Translations under genes and position numbers: made by a program
From: Siphlonurus alternatus
Taxonomy: Eukaryota > Arthropoda > Insecta > Ephemeroptera > Siphlonuridae
Length of the DNA: 64,000 nucleotides
Direction of reading: 5' to 3'
NCBI GenBank assembly: GCA_949825025.1
Contig: OX463781.1
Location: 47,690,317-47,754,316 of the forward strand
Notes under the pieces: model-generated
What the model was told of the DNA's origin: nothing
The model's database searches: none
Seen by the model: the letters and a program-made list of their open reading frames with translations, nothing else
Shown here: positions 41,796 to 57,618 of the stretch, in pieces
Position numbering within the stretch: position 1 is the first letter of the stretch
How the letters are laid out: every line of letters starts with the position of its first letter

Positions 41796-44700
41796 TTATT
41801 TATATATAAGAAAAAAACAATGAAATCTGCAGTATTTGAAATCATGTTATTTTAAATAGTTTTACCAACAATACCAAATGTGGCAAATCTATTTGAGTTA
41901 AAAGTTACATTAATGAATTATGAAATTTGTTAGCAAAGAACAATTAATGCGGGAGTGAAAGTGGGTGCTGAATGAGTGCAGTCCTCCATCTTCTAGCAAG
42001 GACACAACAAAGTAGCGCGACTTCCTTCTCTGTCATCTCTTGCAAACAAATCGTCCGGCAAGATGGCGACTCAAGATAAATAAAGCCTTTTTTTTTCCTC
42101 CGTGGATCATTTATCACTTTTGTAAAGCTTAACGTTATCGCTAGCTGGCTGCTGTAGCACAAAGTTCCTCTCAGTTTAGCTGTATTAGTTGTCGCTCCAA
42201 CAAAGTCGTCACTCAAAATTCTTTGGTTCTCAGATCAGCATTATTAGAGAAGTTTAGAAAAAAAAAACAGTTCCAGAATATTTGTCCTTTGTGTACAATT
42301 GGCCAAGATTTATTACAGTTTTTCTAACTAAATACTTTTTGTATAATATTTTATATAAAACAGCTTTTATTGTGTATTTATTATAGTATATAGAAAATAT
42401 GAATGTTTTAAACAAATAAATTTAATCCGGATTATACAATACAGTAGATTATTTAAATATAAATTAATAATTTCAATTTAATATATTTTGTATGCATCAA
42501 CAAATATAAACAAATTGAATATGCAAAATAAACATTTTATTTTCAAAAATATTAGTTAGTCATTACGTTTACCTTTTGTGTAAATTTTAAATGGGTTTGT
42601 TGACGTGATTTTATAGTAGAAAACATTTTTTTTAATGTTTGACCTGAGGCTATTTTTCGGGTGTCCTCTTTCAGCAGTTCCACCGCACTTTCTGTCTCGC
42701 CTGGGGAATACATCACGCTCCATTATCGCTCCCTACACCACGCGGCGAGTAGTGAGTGATAGCGCGCGACAGCCGCATAAGCGCGCCTTGATCGAGCAGC
42801 TCCATGCTAAGCCGCGCCATTTGTCCTCTGCTACTGTATGCCTGGCTACTGTATATGCTGTCCCTCGGACGCGATAAATGCGTGTATTACGATGAGAGGC
42901 TTGCGAATAGCAACGTCGTTGTAGCTACCCCTCATTTATACACAGTTCTAATGTAGGCACAAGATACAGTTTATGTAATGTTAGTCTATTTATTTAATAA
43001 AGAAAAAAGAGAGAAAAAGATTTAAATAAAATTAAGCAAGATTAAGGAAATAATAAAATTTTCTAAGTGTTCTAGATATATAAACAAGTATAATAATAGT
43101 GTACTTAAAAATACATTTAATTTAAATGAAAAAAAAAAACTGTATAAAAAATGTATAAAATACATTAATTGTATATATTTTAATATAATTATTATACGTA
43201 ATATTGTAACAGTATAGTTTTGAATTGTTATTCATACTATTTAAATTTTAATGAGAAATTTACAAGCTTCAATTAATTCATTTTATAAATGCAATATAAT
43301 TTAAAATAATTGCTTAATTTTATTGTAAATTTATAACATAATAGTTATGTGAGAAAATGCAGTATAGACTTTGATGGCGTATAAATTCCTACATCAATTA
43401 TTTAATGTTAGGTCTAAGATGAGGCCACAAACTTTATGGTTGCTTAACTCAAAGTGGCGGATTGTCAAGCCTCATTGCTCACGATAATCTCATTACGCAA
43501 ATCGATCGTCTTTTCATCTCAGCTGGGCATGACGTCATCAAACACTAAAATGCAATAATAATATAACTGATCAAATACATACATATTGTAAAGTATCCTC
43601 TTTAGAAAATTACATTGTTTTATCTAACTTTGTTTGATATTTGCACTTGTAGGAAATTCAAACATTTATTTCAAATCTAAAGGTTCTATAACATATAAAG
43701 CATATATACAGCATGCAAATTTTAGTTTGATACAGGGAATTAAATATATATTTTTTTAATATTCTAAAAATTAATATTGCAGATCTTGTTACTTACTAAT
43801 TTATAAATTTAGGTGAATATACATGACTGTATAATGATTACGTTGTTTATGCAGCCGTTTCTATTTACCCCATAATCTCTTTCTATTAATGTATTTTCCT
43901 ACGAAAGATTTAATAAAAAAAAAATTAAAAATAGTATGAGAATTTATTTTAACATTTATATAAAATATTATAATGTAACTTTAAGCTGATTCACAATGCA
44001 GGGTAACTTTCTTCTTTCTTTCGCACGTTAGAAGTTTCTACGGAAAAGAGGTGCATTAAATTTAAACGAATCAGAGGCGCGATAATATTGACGTTCTATT
44101 GTAGATTCGTCTTAATATCAAAATAATATTACGACAATTTGATATAATTAAAAATATTACATGAAGTTACAACATTAATATTCTTGGTTAACAATAGATA
44201 GCAACATTTCCAAAGAAACTCAAGTTGCAAAATATGTTTTTATTAACTGGAAGTATCAACACGACGTTTTTGAAGAAATTGTTCAGATGGATGCATAACC
44301 TTCAGGCGCTAGAGATTTTTTTAACGCCTGGTAGCTATGCAACATTGCGAGCAACACCTGGTGTGGAATTTCCATTAAATCCCTCGTACCATCTTTGTGT
44401 GACAGAAGAAGCAAGCTTTAAATATATCACACTTGTACTGAATATTATTATAATTAAAATTTGAAATTCCGTTCAATGTTTGAAATGTTAATATATATAA
44501 AATTAGAAGCTCCGAGATTTACCGTGTTTAGATACAACGAATCCTCTGTCTTTTCTCTAACCTTTTCGTTGAATGTGCATACTTTCTCATTAAATTGGAA
44601 ATAGACTATAAATTTTAATATAAAATATAAGTCAATCTTAAATTACATTGATATCGTCTTTGTTTACATTAAAGTAGTACGTTTTTTATTGAAGCGTTTG

Positions 44701-47302
44701 TCTAAATCCCTCGTTGTACCGGGAACTGGTTTGATTGGCCCTCCAAGTCAGTAAAGTATACTTGCCGTAACATTTAACTTGGTCATGGTCATGTTTGTAA
44801 CGTCTACAGTCATTGGTAGCCGGTTTGTAACGAAGGACATGATTGGCCGACACGAAGTCCTCCCGAGCGGTTCCGACGACAACTCAATATGATGGGCAGT
44901 TTGTAGCAGAGCATGATGCGTTCCGTCAACATACTGTTCCAACAGTGCTCCCCTCTAGTGGACAAGTGGAGCAACTCCCCCAGAAAGATTAATTACTTCC
45001 AAAGTGGCAAATACACTGTCCAGAGAAGGTCCAAACAAGTGTCCAAACGTTTAACAAGGGGGACCAGTCACAGATCTAATGATTTATAGTACTTTTAATT
45101 TCAAACTTAAAATATAATGATTTATGTATCCAAAATATAAATAATTTAAAAGTTAACAATTTTTTATTAAATTTATCTTTAATATTTCAATAATTTGTTT
45201 CTCTGGCTAAATTCTACCATGTTTTTTTTTTATAAAAGCATAGATAGTTTTGTAAATTCAGTAAAAATTACCTATATCCAAAATTTGATTTATGTTTTAT
45301 GTTTAAGTTCTTATAACCTGAATCTTTTTTTGTACAATTTAATATATTATTTGTCCATTGAGAGTACAAAAGAATGTTATTATATTTTATCAAATAAAGG
45401 CGAGCAGTTTGCATATTTTATAGCTTTAGGCGTAATAATGGCTACTAAAATTTACATTACATTTTCAGCTCATAATAGCATGTTAATACATAATATATTA
45501 TGTTTTACGTAGAAAATATTTCAATTTAAAACTATGTTACAATGAATTGTAATATAGTTTTATAATAATATTAAAATAGAATGAATAAAACTTTTAAAGT
45601 ATAGTAAAAATAAAACAGTTTTTTTTTTGTTTCAAGTAATCACAGTTTAATACTTTGAATTGCCTCATAAAAGGTAACAACACACACGCGCTATTACGCT
45701 ATAATACCATAGAACAACAGAAACCAATGAATTGGTAATGAAGGCAGCGTACAGTATATTTGTAGCAGTATAGAAGCAAATTTTTTTATCTTGCTACTAG
45801 AAATAAACGAGTAGAAATTAATTATTGTGCGGCAGACAAGCAGGATGAATAATCCTTGCCATAATGACGTCGTTTTTGCCCGCGAGACAAGCGATAAGTC
45901 AGTCAGATACGCCGCCGCGTGAAATACAGAGAAAATTCACGCTCCGCAAAATTCCTTATAATGAAAAACGTCTTACCTTTTGTAAGAAAAAAAAATTGTC
46001 TCTGTAAAACTCATATAAATTTTTTTTTAATAAACACATTTTTAAATATAAATAATACATGATATATTTTTTTATTTTTTAATATAAAAATCTAATGTAA
46101 AAAAAGTAAAAAACAGCAATAAATTTCGTATGATTATAAAGACATAAAATCAATACTAAAAACAACAGAAATGCAATTATATTTTTGTAACAATGATTTA
46201 CTGGAGTATTGTTGCTGCGTATTGCCACAGGAATCTCTGAGACTTCGCGGCAAAGTTCATTAAGCGAGCGCTAATTGCTCGATTTCTCTTGCTATTTCTC
46301 AGATTGTGATTATGGCTGTCTGACCGCAATACCACACTCATTTGTCTTGGCTGAAACCTCTATTCTCATATCATCATGTAGCGTACCAATTAGAAAGGCT
46401 TCCTTCTCGTTATGTTACCATCAAAATTCTTGAATAAATATTATTTTACACTAAAATCAAACTTCACTGGCTTATTAATGTAGCTAATTGAGCGTAAAAT
46501 ATGCTTCGTTTGTGATTAGCAATTATTTTGTTGCAAAAGTAAATTTACATGAAGAGAATGTAATGTTTAATTCTTAATTAAATTGCACGGAAAAAACATT
46601 CACATCTTTCTAAGTTAATATAACTTCTTAGAAACTTATGTTTATTATTCGTTACATTTTCACAATTAAATTTTTCCATGCAATCCTTGAAAGAAAAAAA
46701 AAAAATACCTTTGGGAATTGACACAATTTACTTTAGATTAAATTATTTGATAAATTTATATAGAGGTATTAAAATATTATTTTAAAAGATTAAATATTAT
46801 TATAATTTAAAAGAAAATATGTAACACATTTCACAACAAGTGCATGCAATAGTAATGCTTCTGTAATTGCCTCATTTTCTCGTGACGAAGTTTTAACATG
46901 GAAGTAAGCGAACTAACTTCGTATAAGTTGTTGAACTGCTCTCACATAAGCTAACATGTAAAGAAAGAAGTTGAACATGCACTGAACATTATAAAGTTAC
47001 TTCTTTGAGATGCAGTGCAGCATGCAGGTGCATTCATGTTGCATTTTTTTTTTCCTTCTTCCTTTTATGTGTCTTCGCACATAACTTTTTACTACTAGTT
47101 CGTTCTTAAGATTATCCCGACTACGTATCTAGTCACTAATAATGGGGCGTGCACATAATGCTAAGAAAAGTTGACCTCGTCAAAAACTGTAAGGAAAATG
47201 TCAAGATACAGAAAATAGATACGTTATAGAGAGAGCGATACAAATCATAAAAGAAACTTATATATAGGTCATAGATATAATTGGACGTGTTGTAGCTTTA
47301 AA

Positions 47303-47305
<3 letters not shown>
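41796..47305. other. A+T-rich desert with regularly spaced islands
   Basis: No gene is supported. Balanced islands lie at 41960-42230 (contains GCAAGATGGCGACTC, a YY1/PHO-like match), 42640-42960, 43420-43545 (TGACGTCA at 43530-43537), 44220-44420, 44700-45060 (two ATTGG boxes), 45840-45960 and 46200-46420 (RUNX-like ACCACA and TAATTG words). The frames 41944-42216 (minus), 42635-42877 and 44225-44464 fall in islands and match no family. The 105-codon frame 45195-45512 is low-complexity A+T-rich sequence. Confidence 0.35.

Positions 47306-47367
<62 letters not shown>
47306..47367. repeat. (TA)n microsatellite, about 30 repeats
   Basis: A pure TA run of about 62 bp, self-complementary. Confidence 0.95.
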
Positions 47368-47371
<4 letters not shown>

Positions 47372-48179
47372 TATAATGATTTGAAGCGAAAGAAGGGAGT
47401 AATAATTGAATTTATGATTACACTTTTAAAAGAAAGGTTACTGCAATGATTCTAAAAATAGTAAAAACTAACTAAATAAAACCTTCTTCAATATATTAAA
47501 TATAACTTATTTAAAATTAAAATTTTGTTTATTTTTCTACCAAAATATTACATTGACTCGTGCAAAAGAATTATAGTATACAATATGCTTTGGACAGTCT
47601 TTCCGTGATTTTTATGAATATTTAAATATATTATTATTATGGCTATTATTACCTGCAGATTATGCACGCAAGCATTGATTAAATTACACTTAATTTGTTG
47701 AAATTTTTTACTTACCTTAATGCAAACTTATATTAAAGCTAAAAAATATACATCGTTCCTGATGTCTTTTGTTATACAAACCAATTTTAAATTATTAACA
47801 AACAATTTCATTTCATTACTTACTCATTAACTAACTAGTCAAACACGCCTGTGAGTATAGATACAAGATTGATGATGATATGTACACAATTTTTTTTTAT
47901 CAATTTTAAAACAATTTCTTTAGAATGTAATAATTATTATATTAAATACACTTTTGGTGCAAATTCAAATTTTTTCAAAAATGTATTTTACGATACTTAT
48001 ATCCTGCTGAATGACGATAAGGTGACGTACGAACTAACACTATATACATTATAAACATATTTACCTGTGTTTATATATTATACAATTATTACAATGTAAT
48101 AAATTTAGTTTAATTGTATTAATATGCATTAATTTTAGAACCCCATTTTGACATAGAGCAGTTTAGTTGTGTGAAATGT
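47368..48179. other. A+T-rich spacer
   Basis: Nothing is recognised; the 67-codon frame at 47851-48054 is random-looking. Confidence 0.4.
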
Positions 48180-48460
48180 TATTAGAGTTTTGATGAAATT
48201 GGTAGACAGCAGCAATGTGGCTTAGCCATTTGTATCTGTCTAATTGGATTGAGCATTTGATCATGCAAAGCAGCAGCGGGATTTGGTCAGATGCTGCAAA
48301 TTAGATTAATTACAGCAGTTCGCAGGCATGTGCTGCTACAACCGCAAGCTACTTGAGAGCACCCTGTATAGGCAGATTCTGAGATTATCTGACTATATAG
48401 CATGCCAATATGACGTATGTTGAGCTGCATGGATAAACATACGTCGTAACTTAAATTGCT
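48180..48460. promoter_or_regulatory. Candidate regulatory island with homeodomain and POU-like words
   Basis: A balanced 280-bp island contains CTAATTGGATTGAG, GATCATGCAAAGCAGCAG (POU-like ATGCAAAG), TTAGATTAATTACAGCAG and CAGGCATGTGCTGC. A short stem, GACGTATGTT / AACATACGTC, occurs at its end (about 48412 and 48437). There is no open frame. The motif density resembles conserved developmental enhancers; conservation cannot be tested here. Confidence 0.35.
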
Positions 48461-51511
<3,051 letters not shown>

Positions 51512-51784
51512 TTCTTTGTAATCATTATTAGGTTTCATATGAATGCAGAGGGTATACAAAAGTGCAAAATGTTTGATGTTTTTGCCATTTGTTTTCCAAC
51601 CCCTTCTATATATAGCAATATATGAGGAAAAGGAGGGGTTTGTCGGTACCCTTCCTTTTCCTTCCTTCAGGTCATACACCACGCCCCCTAAAAGTCATCT
51701 CCTCCAATTTTCTAGCAATCATTTGGCGTATCACAACGGAGTCTGTATAAACACACAAAGTCTGTAGACTTTTGTAAATATTAC
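51512..51784. repeat. Dispersed repeat of about 275 bp, copy 1
   Basis: This copy aligns in direct orientation with 53171-53452. Shared blocks include TTTCATATGAATG, GGGTATACAAAAGTG, TTTTCCAACCCCTTCT, ATGAGGAAAAGGAGGGGTTT, GTCATACACCACGCCCCCTA and AAAGTCATCTCCTCCAATTT. A frame reading EEKEGFV..TLP..PSF is open in both copies. The three base differences within its best-conserved part all change the amino acid, so there is no sign of selection for protein. The family is unknown. Confidence 0.8.
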
Positions 51785-52936
51785 TCACCATTCATCACTA
51801 AGAACTATCTTAGCTGACAGCACACCAAAATATATTGGCAAACAAGTCATACAAGAGTACTGAATTTCAACAAGGGTAAAAAAAAAATTAGCTTCTTTTT
51901 GTTTTGCAAGTAAAAATGTAATCTGCGTTGTAATGTTTTTTTGCTGTATGGATTATGCGTGAGACCACACCGTGTAGAAATAGTGGTAAAAAATGACGCC
52001 AGCGGGTCGAAGTGAGATGACACTCCGCCGCATGACGTCACGAAACTGTGAAAAATCACTATGTCAGGAAAAAATATCACACACTGAATTTTATCATCAT
52101 GTAGACAAGGGGAATATTGAGAATTTTTATAATGTCGACTTAAATCTAATATATTTTTTTATCATAAATGACAGGCCTTTTATATAACACTTTTTTTTAT
52201 CTTTAAATTGAAAAAAATATTATAAAAAGATTTGTTTTATATCTACTTAGCATCATCATTTTTATCATAAACTTTGATATAGGTATGTATTTTTTATATA
52301 TATTTAATAGCATTTTTTTTTAGTAAAAAAAGCATTCATTAAAGTAATAAAATTAAAGCAAAAAATCAATTTTATATACATTGATAAAAAAATATTAATT
52401 GGATGATGAAAAATGATATAAAAAAATTGTTTTCAGTATTCATTCATTTTCTATATTTCTTTTAAAATTTCAACTACATTGATATAATAAAAAAAGGGGA
52501 TATCATCTCCATTAATCCATTTATTAATATATATTTTTTTTAAAATTCACAATATTAAACATAATATATCTTATCTTGAAGATTTATTAAAATAAATTAT
52601 TTTTCACGGTGTTTAAAACTATTGTTAAAAGGTAGCAGAGCTCTCGAGAGAGGAATGTGTCTAGTCTGCAGTGTGTTACGTCAAGCAGGGCCTCAGAGAC
52701 AATGTCATATTACGGTTGACGTTTCGCTCTCTCGCCGCCGCATGACGCTACACCTCGCCGTCACTCAAGTAATGAAAAGTACGACTCGAAATTTTAACAT
52801 TTAAATGTTACAAATTTACATTATTAATACACAGATTTACTAACAAAAAAATATGTAATGCTTTATTATGATAACTAAATTGAATTCAAATATTTATTAA
52901 TCTCACATACAAGTTAGCATATTGTATAATGAATAA
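51785..52936. other. A+T-rich spacer with two islands
   Basis: Balanced patches lie at 51950-52060 (TGACGTCA at 52033-52040) and 52620-52790. No gene is supported; the frame at 52622-52804 lies in the second patch and is not recognised. Confidence 0.35.
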
Positions 52937-53157
52937 TTATTTAAATACTCTTGTAAAAATCGTCAATTTCTTATACAGCATTGTCAAAGAAATTTTTTTT
53001 AGTCTCTTCTTAAATTTTTGACTTTTAATATCACTGGGGAGATAATTATATAGAGATTGGGCACTATGCATAAGTCCATTTTCATAAGCCGTAGTTCTAT
53101 GTCACGCAAATGCAAATTTATCCTTATGACGAGTATTATAAAAATTATGTACCCGAT
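52937..53157 (-). pseudogene. LINE ORF2 C-terminal tail, with in-frame stop
   Basis: The minus-strand frame reads NRVHNFYNTRHKDKFAFA, a stop, then HRTTAYENGLMHSAQSLYNY, LPSDIKSQKFKKRLKK and a stop at 52937. The series HNYNTR.K...., HRTT.YE....YS....YN.LP..IK and FKK.LK is the conserved end of Jockey/CR1-like reverse-transcriptase proteins common in arthropods. Only the last 70 or so residues are present, so the copy is strongly 5'-truncated or has lost its upstream part. The internal TGA is near 53103. It is a different family from the remnant at 2376-2946. It lies 14 bp from dispersed-repeat copy 2. Confidence 0.8.
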
Positions 53158-53170
53158 TCATGAACAGATT

Positions 53171-53452
53171 GCTTTGTAATCTTTACTAGTTTTCATATGA
53201 ATGAAGGGTATACAAAAGTGTAAAACGTTTGATGTTATTTTGTTTTCCAACCCCTTCTCTCAATACAACGATGTAGAATATGAGGAAAAGGAGGGGTTTG
53301 TCGTTACCCTTCCTTCTCCTTCCTTCGGGTCATACACCACGCCCCCTAAAAGTCATCTCCTCCAATTTTCTAGCAAACAGCTGGTTTAATTTCCACAGCG
53401 GATTCTGATACATAAATACACAAAGTCTCTAGTATTTTGTAAACATTATTTT
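53171..53452. repeat. Dispersed repeat of about 275 bp, copy 2
   Basis: This is the partner of 51512-51784 in the same orientation, 1.66 kb away, and about 85-90% alike by eye in the central 150 bp. It starts 14 bp from the LINE tail, so it may belong to the same insertion or be a nested element. No terminal inverted repeats were found. Confidence 0.8.
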
Positions 53453-54659
53453 ATATAAACACTGCTCTATTGCATAATATAGCCTATACTATATAATCAA
53501 GTTTCTCAAAAAATCAAGTGTCATGAGATTATATAGTGCTAACCGCGGATAGTAACCTGGTTATCTTTAATAATCAATCACGCCCGATATGTTTATCAAT
53601 GCTTAAGTGCTAAATGAATTGAGCCCCGGATCAAATTTCCAACTTTATATATTTTATTATCCTATAAATTAAAAAAGTACAAGAAGAAGCAATGGATAAC
53701 TTTTAATCAAATTACAACCAATAAAATTCTTTTTTTTTTAAAAAAAAAGGATTGCTTTCTTTCTTCTTTTCTCAAACATTTTTCATGCTATCCCCTCTCT
53801 AACAGTTCAATTTACATAAAATGCTAAATAAATCACGTGATCAAGTTGCATTAGATTGATGTGTGAGGACATAATATATCGTTGGTGCTATAAATATGCT
53901 ATATAATGGTGCAGTTTTTTCTTTTTTGGGCCTAATAGCCCATTAGTGCCTTCTGACTATGCAAACTGCCGGACATTATTCGACATAAAAAAAGTAATCT
54001 TTTGTGTTCAGTATAGGGGCGAGTGCATGCATGCAGGTTTTACAATAGGGGATTCTTGTGTAGGGTTGCATAGTAGCCAAACGTGCAGGCACAAGTACAC
54101 TTTTTGCATAGAAAGTACTTTCAAAAGATTTTTTTTTTTAAATTTGTTTTGAATATTTTTGTATAATATGTCAAAACTCCCCCTTTTTATGCATTTCGTT
54201 CAGTTTGATACAATTATTGCTTTATTGAAAGAAACTTCCATTTATAATATATTTTAAATTATATCATAATGGCACTACATAAAAATAAATAAAAATTAAC
54301 TTTAAAGTCAATGTAGAAAAATAATAAATAAAACTTTTACAAAAATCAGAGTTCAAGAAGTCAATTATACAATTATTCAGTGTTAATTCTTTGTCAAATA
54401 GTCTTTTATTATAGTCTATGTATGTGGGTTTTTGTTATTATCTGCTGATGTGCTCTCTTATCAAAGGCTGGAGCGTGCGGTCAGCTAGTGTGGCTTGGCT
54501 GCTATCGATCCACGATATACACGTGTATATGTGGAGCAGTCTTTCTCACTCTGCAGCTATACCAAATTCCTTCAGCGGGGGATGAAATGCTTGCGGTCGG
54601 ATCACACGAATATACAAAACCACTTTCGTACTTCGATCAAATTATGGGCACATCTTTAT
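53453..54659. other. A+T-rich spacer
   Basis: No gene is supported. A patch near 53535-53640 contains GCTAACCGCGGATAG followed by AACCTGGTTATC, loosely resembling sequence at 10855-10890. A balanced island covers 54470-54660; the frames 53946-54152 and 54495-54683 are not recognised. Confidence 0.35.
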
Positions 54660-55040
54660 TATGAGTGTGGCGCAGTGCATTGACCGGTTCTAGTTAGAAC
54701 ACCGATGTCAAGCTACGTCGAGCGTAGTTAGTACTTAGATGGGTGACCGTTTCAAGTAAAAATTGCGTTGCTCCTTCCTGGGGTAGATTTATCTCGCTTT
54801 CCACCCAGTGCAGTGATGCACTTGTGTGTAATTCCCCAGGCTTTGGATAATACCTTAGATCCTTAATTAATAAAAAAAAGTAGAGGTGTCTTCCTGACTG
54901 AGGTTTTCCACGGTTCCCTCAGTGAATGCTGGGACGCATAAGAGGCCGTGGCCAAAATCCTTTCCCTCCCTTATCCCTGCCCATTACTCCGCCTCGAGCT
55001 TCAAACTCGTTGTATTCCTTTAAAAAAAAATACAAAAAAC
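54660..55040 (+). mobile_element. 5S-rRNA-derived SINE (copy 2)
   Basis: The head at 54681-54750 reads TTGACCGGTTCTAGTTAGAA, then ACCGATGTCAAGCTACGTCG and GTTAGTACTTAGATGGGTGA. This is the 5S rRNA region from the ACCGGTTCT block through box C, with box A (GTCAAGCTACGTCGAGCGT) better kept than in copy 1. The body shares CTCGCTTTCCACCCAGTG, GATGCACTTGTGTGT, GACTGAGGTTTTCCACGGTT and GAATGCTGGGACGCATAAG with copy 1, and ends GCCTCGAGCTTCAAACTCG before an A-rich tail at about 55020-55040. The internal polymerase III promoter looks fairly intact. Insertion is opposite in orientation to copy 1. Confidence 0.85.
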
Positions 55041-57464
55041 AAAAGATATAACGAAAAATAAACAATTTTTCAAAAATATGTAATCAATTTTATGAAAATA
55101 ATGCTTTGATATTAAATAATTGATTTATAGTTATAGATACAAATATTATTGTAAATTTTATGACACCTTTAATATATTTACGTTAATTTATATTTCAATA
55201 TAATTTACGCATTGTAAAATACAGCATTAAATATACCATCCATAAATTTAGCATCATTGTAAAATATAATAACCCTTTATTGTTATATTATATATACAAG
55301 TGAGAATCATTAGACAACGAAGCAATGATCGCCCCTCTTCAGAGTGGAGGCGAATTTGGTGGAAGGTCACTTTGCATTCGGAATTGTCTCGTTTCAAATA
55401 ACTACGACATTTGAATAATGCCGCATTACCCGGCAAGGACCACGACTGGTCATTAGGCTTTATACTGAGCGCTATTTACAGAATATTGTACAAGAGTCTC
55501 TGGTGGGCCTCTCAAATGAAAACATAAAAATGTATTATTTTAACTGACGATGTATAATGTTTTTATACTTCTTTTATATTATAATCATCTCAATAGGAAT
55601 AAATGATCATATTTTTATTATATTAATAATGAACTCACTAATAAGCACAGAGAGAAAGAGTATAACTAACAATCTATGTAGCAATTATTTTTTACTGTAA
55701 CACGTGAAAGAATTGAGTTCGATACCCGCTCTTTACAGCTGATTTTTTTTTGATGATTTATTATTATCATCATTTTATTTTATCATTACAAGAAAAGTAA
55801 GATAAATTTTAAAAAAAACGTTAAAACTTTATTCAGGGGCAAGGTATGCAAACTGCTGCACACATAAGAACAAAAAGTTGCCTAACTAATTAAAACTCAA
55901 GGGGTCTAGTTGACTCGCACCACATATATTAAATGTTATGTTGGTCTCAAAACTGGTAAACTACACCAACAAGTTTCAAATGTTAAACTGAACTTACATG
56001 TCAGAAACCTCAAACTGAATTTAAGATGAAATTTAATAATTAATGCGTTAGAAAACATTTGGTTTGAAACACATAAGAAGGTAACACTTAAGTTTAATTT
56101 ACCACCAAGAATCCTACTTGGACTCTTAACTGTTGTGAGGGAGAATATTTAGGGGTTAGTTTGTAGAGTTATGTTGAGTACTTGAAAGTCAGAGATACGT
56201 CATGTTGACTTTTCCAACATAATGAAAGTAGGTCTGAATTATTAATAGACTCTATGTAATCGGTCTAAAATACTTTCCACGGCCATTTATTTTCTTATGT
56301 AAAATCATACTTTTTTTAATTAAAAAATAAGAATGAAGAAATTTTAGCAAACTTGAATTACCAATAAAAAAAATTAAATGCTTTTAAAGTAACAAATCAA
56401 TAAGTTCAAAGAGAGAGACGGGGTCGCGAAGTTAAAAACACTTTATAGACGAGCAAATTTTTCATTTGGTCAACACGACAAGTGGAATTGCTTACTGCTG
56501 TATAGTGGCTAGCGAATGAGGACACGATAGTGCAAGAAATGGTGCTTATCGTCGTTTTTGCTGCGCCATGTTTGTCACTTGGTTTTCTTCTAGTGGATGT
56601 GTACCCTCTTAGCCGACGCTGCAATGGGAGTGTTTCCCTCCGCTATCTTCCCCCGTGTAACCTCCCGTCGCTCAAGTGCACTTCCGTGTAAGTTCCCCCC
56701 CCCCCAAGCTTGGATATCGATAGGCAAATCGCGGTGCTCTCCAGCGCCCTTTAATATACCACAAGCTTGAAACAATTCTTGCTGCTATATATAGATAAAA
56801 TAAACTTGATTTAAACAATGGCTTTTAATTATATAATAAATTTATACTTAATTATTTAATTATTTTAGTAGTTAATGCTTTAACTTTTTTTCTATCCACT
56901 TAAAAATGTAACAATTTTCAATAAAGTATTTCAAGAGTGCTTTATAAGCAAATATACACATCATTGAACACAAGTTTAATATTCTTCAACGAAAAAGCAT
57001 TTCAATAATATTTATATTTCTTATATTATATTAATATTTCTTAGAATTTTTTTTTTAGATTAAGGTTTTATATTTAAATTTTGTTCAATTCCTCCAATGC
57101 TATGTGATATAATTTTAGATTTGTCCATAAAGTATGAATATGATTGAAGAGATTAATTTTGGAATCTTTTTTCCAATTATATTCCCAACATACAAAACAA
57201 TAAATTTAAATCCACTTTTATATTGTATTTGGTCCTAAATAAAATTTCAATTAAATATAAAATAAAAATCAATAATTTTTACTTTTCAAAAACAAGTCAG
57301 ACAATTTATATAGTACAATATACGTTGAAAACTTCCACCTTCAGAGAAATACTTTTATATCATTCATAAATTTAAAGATGTTGATTAAATTTATTAAGAT
57401 GTAAACATTCAATAGTTTGACATTTTTTATTTATTTAACCAACATGAAGTATTGAAGTGTATTA
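55041..57464. other. A+T-rich DNA with islands
   Basis: No gene is supported. At about 55713-55725 GAGTTCGATACCCG resembles a tRNA B box, but no A box or tRNA fold is visible. Balanced patches lie at 55320-55500, 55840-56240 and 56420-56765, the last with a C run at about 56696-56704. The minus frames 56406-56624 and 56590-56775 fall in that island and are not recognised. Confidence 0.35.
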
Positions 57465-57618
57465 GTTGCAAAAACCTTTATAACTTCAATTTCCATTATG
57501 GTTTGTTATCATATAGTTTCACTGTAACCTCTTCTTCAAATGGTTATTATATAGAGTCTATATAACAACCATTTGAAGAAAATTCATTCTTATAATGGTT
57601 ATTAGAGGTTTTTGCAAC
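57465..57618. mobile_element. Hairpin miniature element
   Basis: The outer ends GTTGCAAAAACCT and AGGTTTTTGCAAC are inverted matches. A 45-bp inner hairpin (57534-57578: CTTCAAATGGTTATTATATA and its near-perfect complement) forms the centre, and CCATTAT / ATAATGG pairs between them. The left arm carries about 25 extra bases. No clear target-site duplication is seen. Confidence 0.65.

Noticed and set aside
40305..42216. Minus frames at 40305-40589 and 41944-42216 as possible exons
   Set aside because: They lie in balanced islands and have no family resemblance, no convincing paired splice sites and no neighbouring exons.
45195..45512. 105-codon frame resembling a membrane protein
   Set aside because: The Phe/Ile/Leu/Tyr/Asn content is what random A+T-rich DNA gives; there is no motif and no change in composition at its ends.
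51543..53389. Shared peptide EEKEGFV..TLP.PSF in two frames, as a possible conserved small protein
   Set aside because: The two frames are copies of a dispersed repeat, and the differences in the aligned core are all non-synonymous, so there is no sign of protein selection.
55713..55725. GAGTTCGATACCCG as a tRNA or SINE B box
   Set aside because: No A box, cloverleaf or repeated partner is present in the window.
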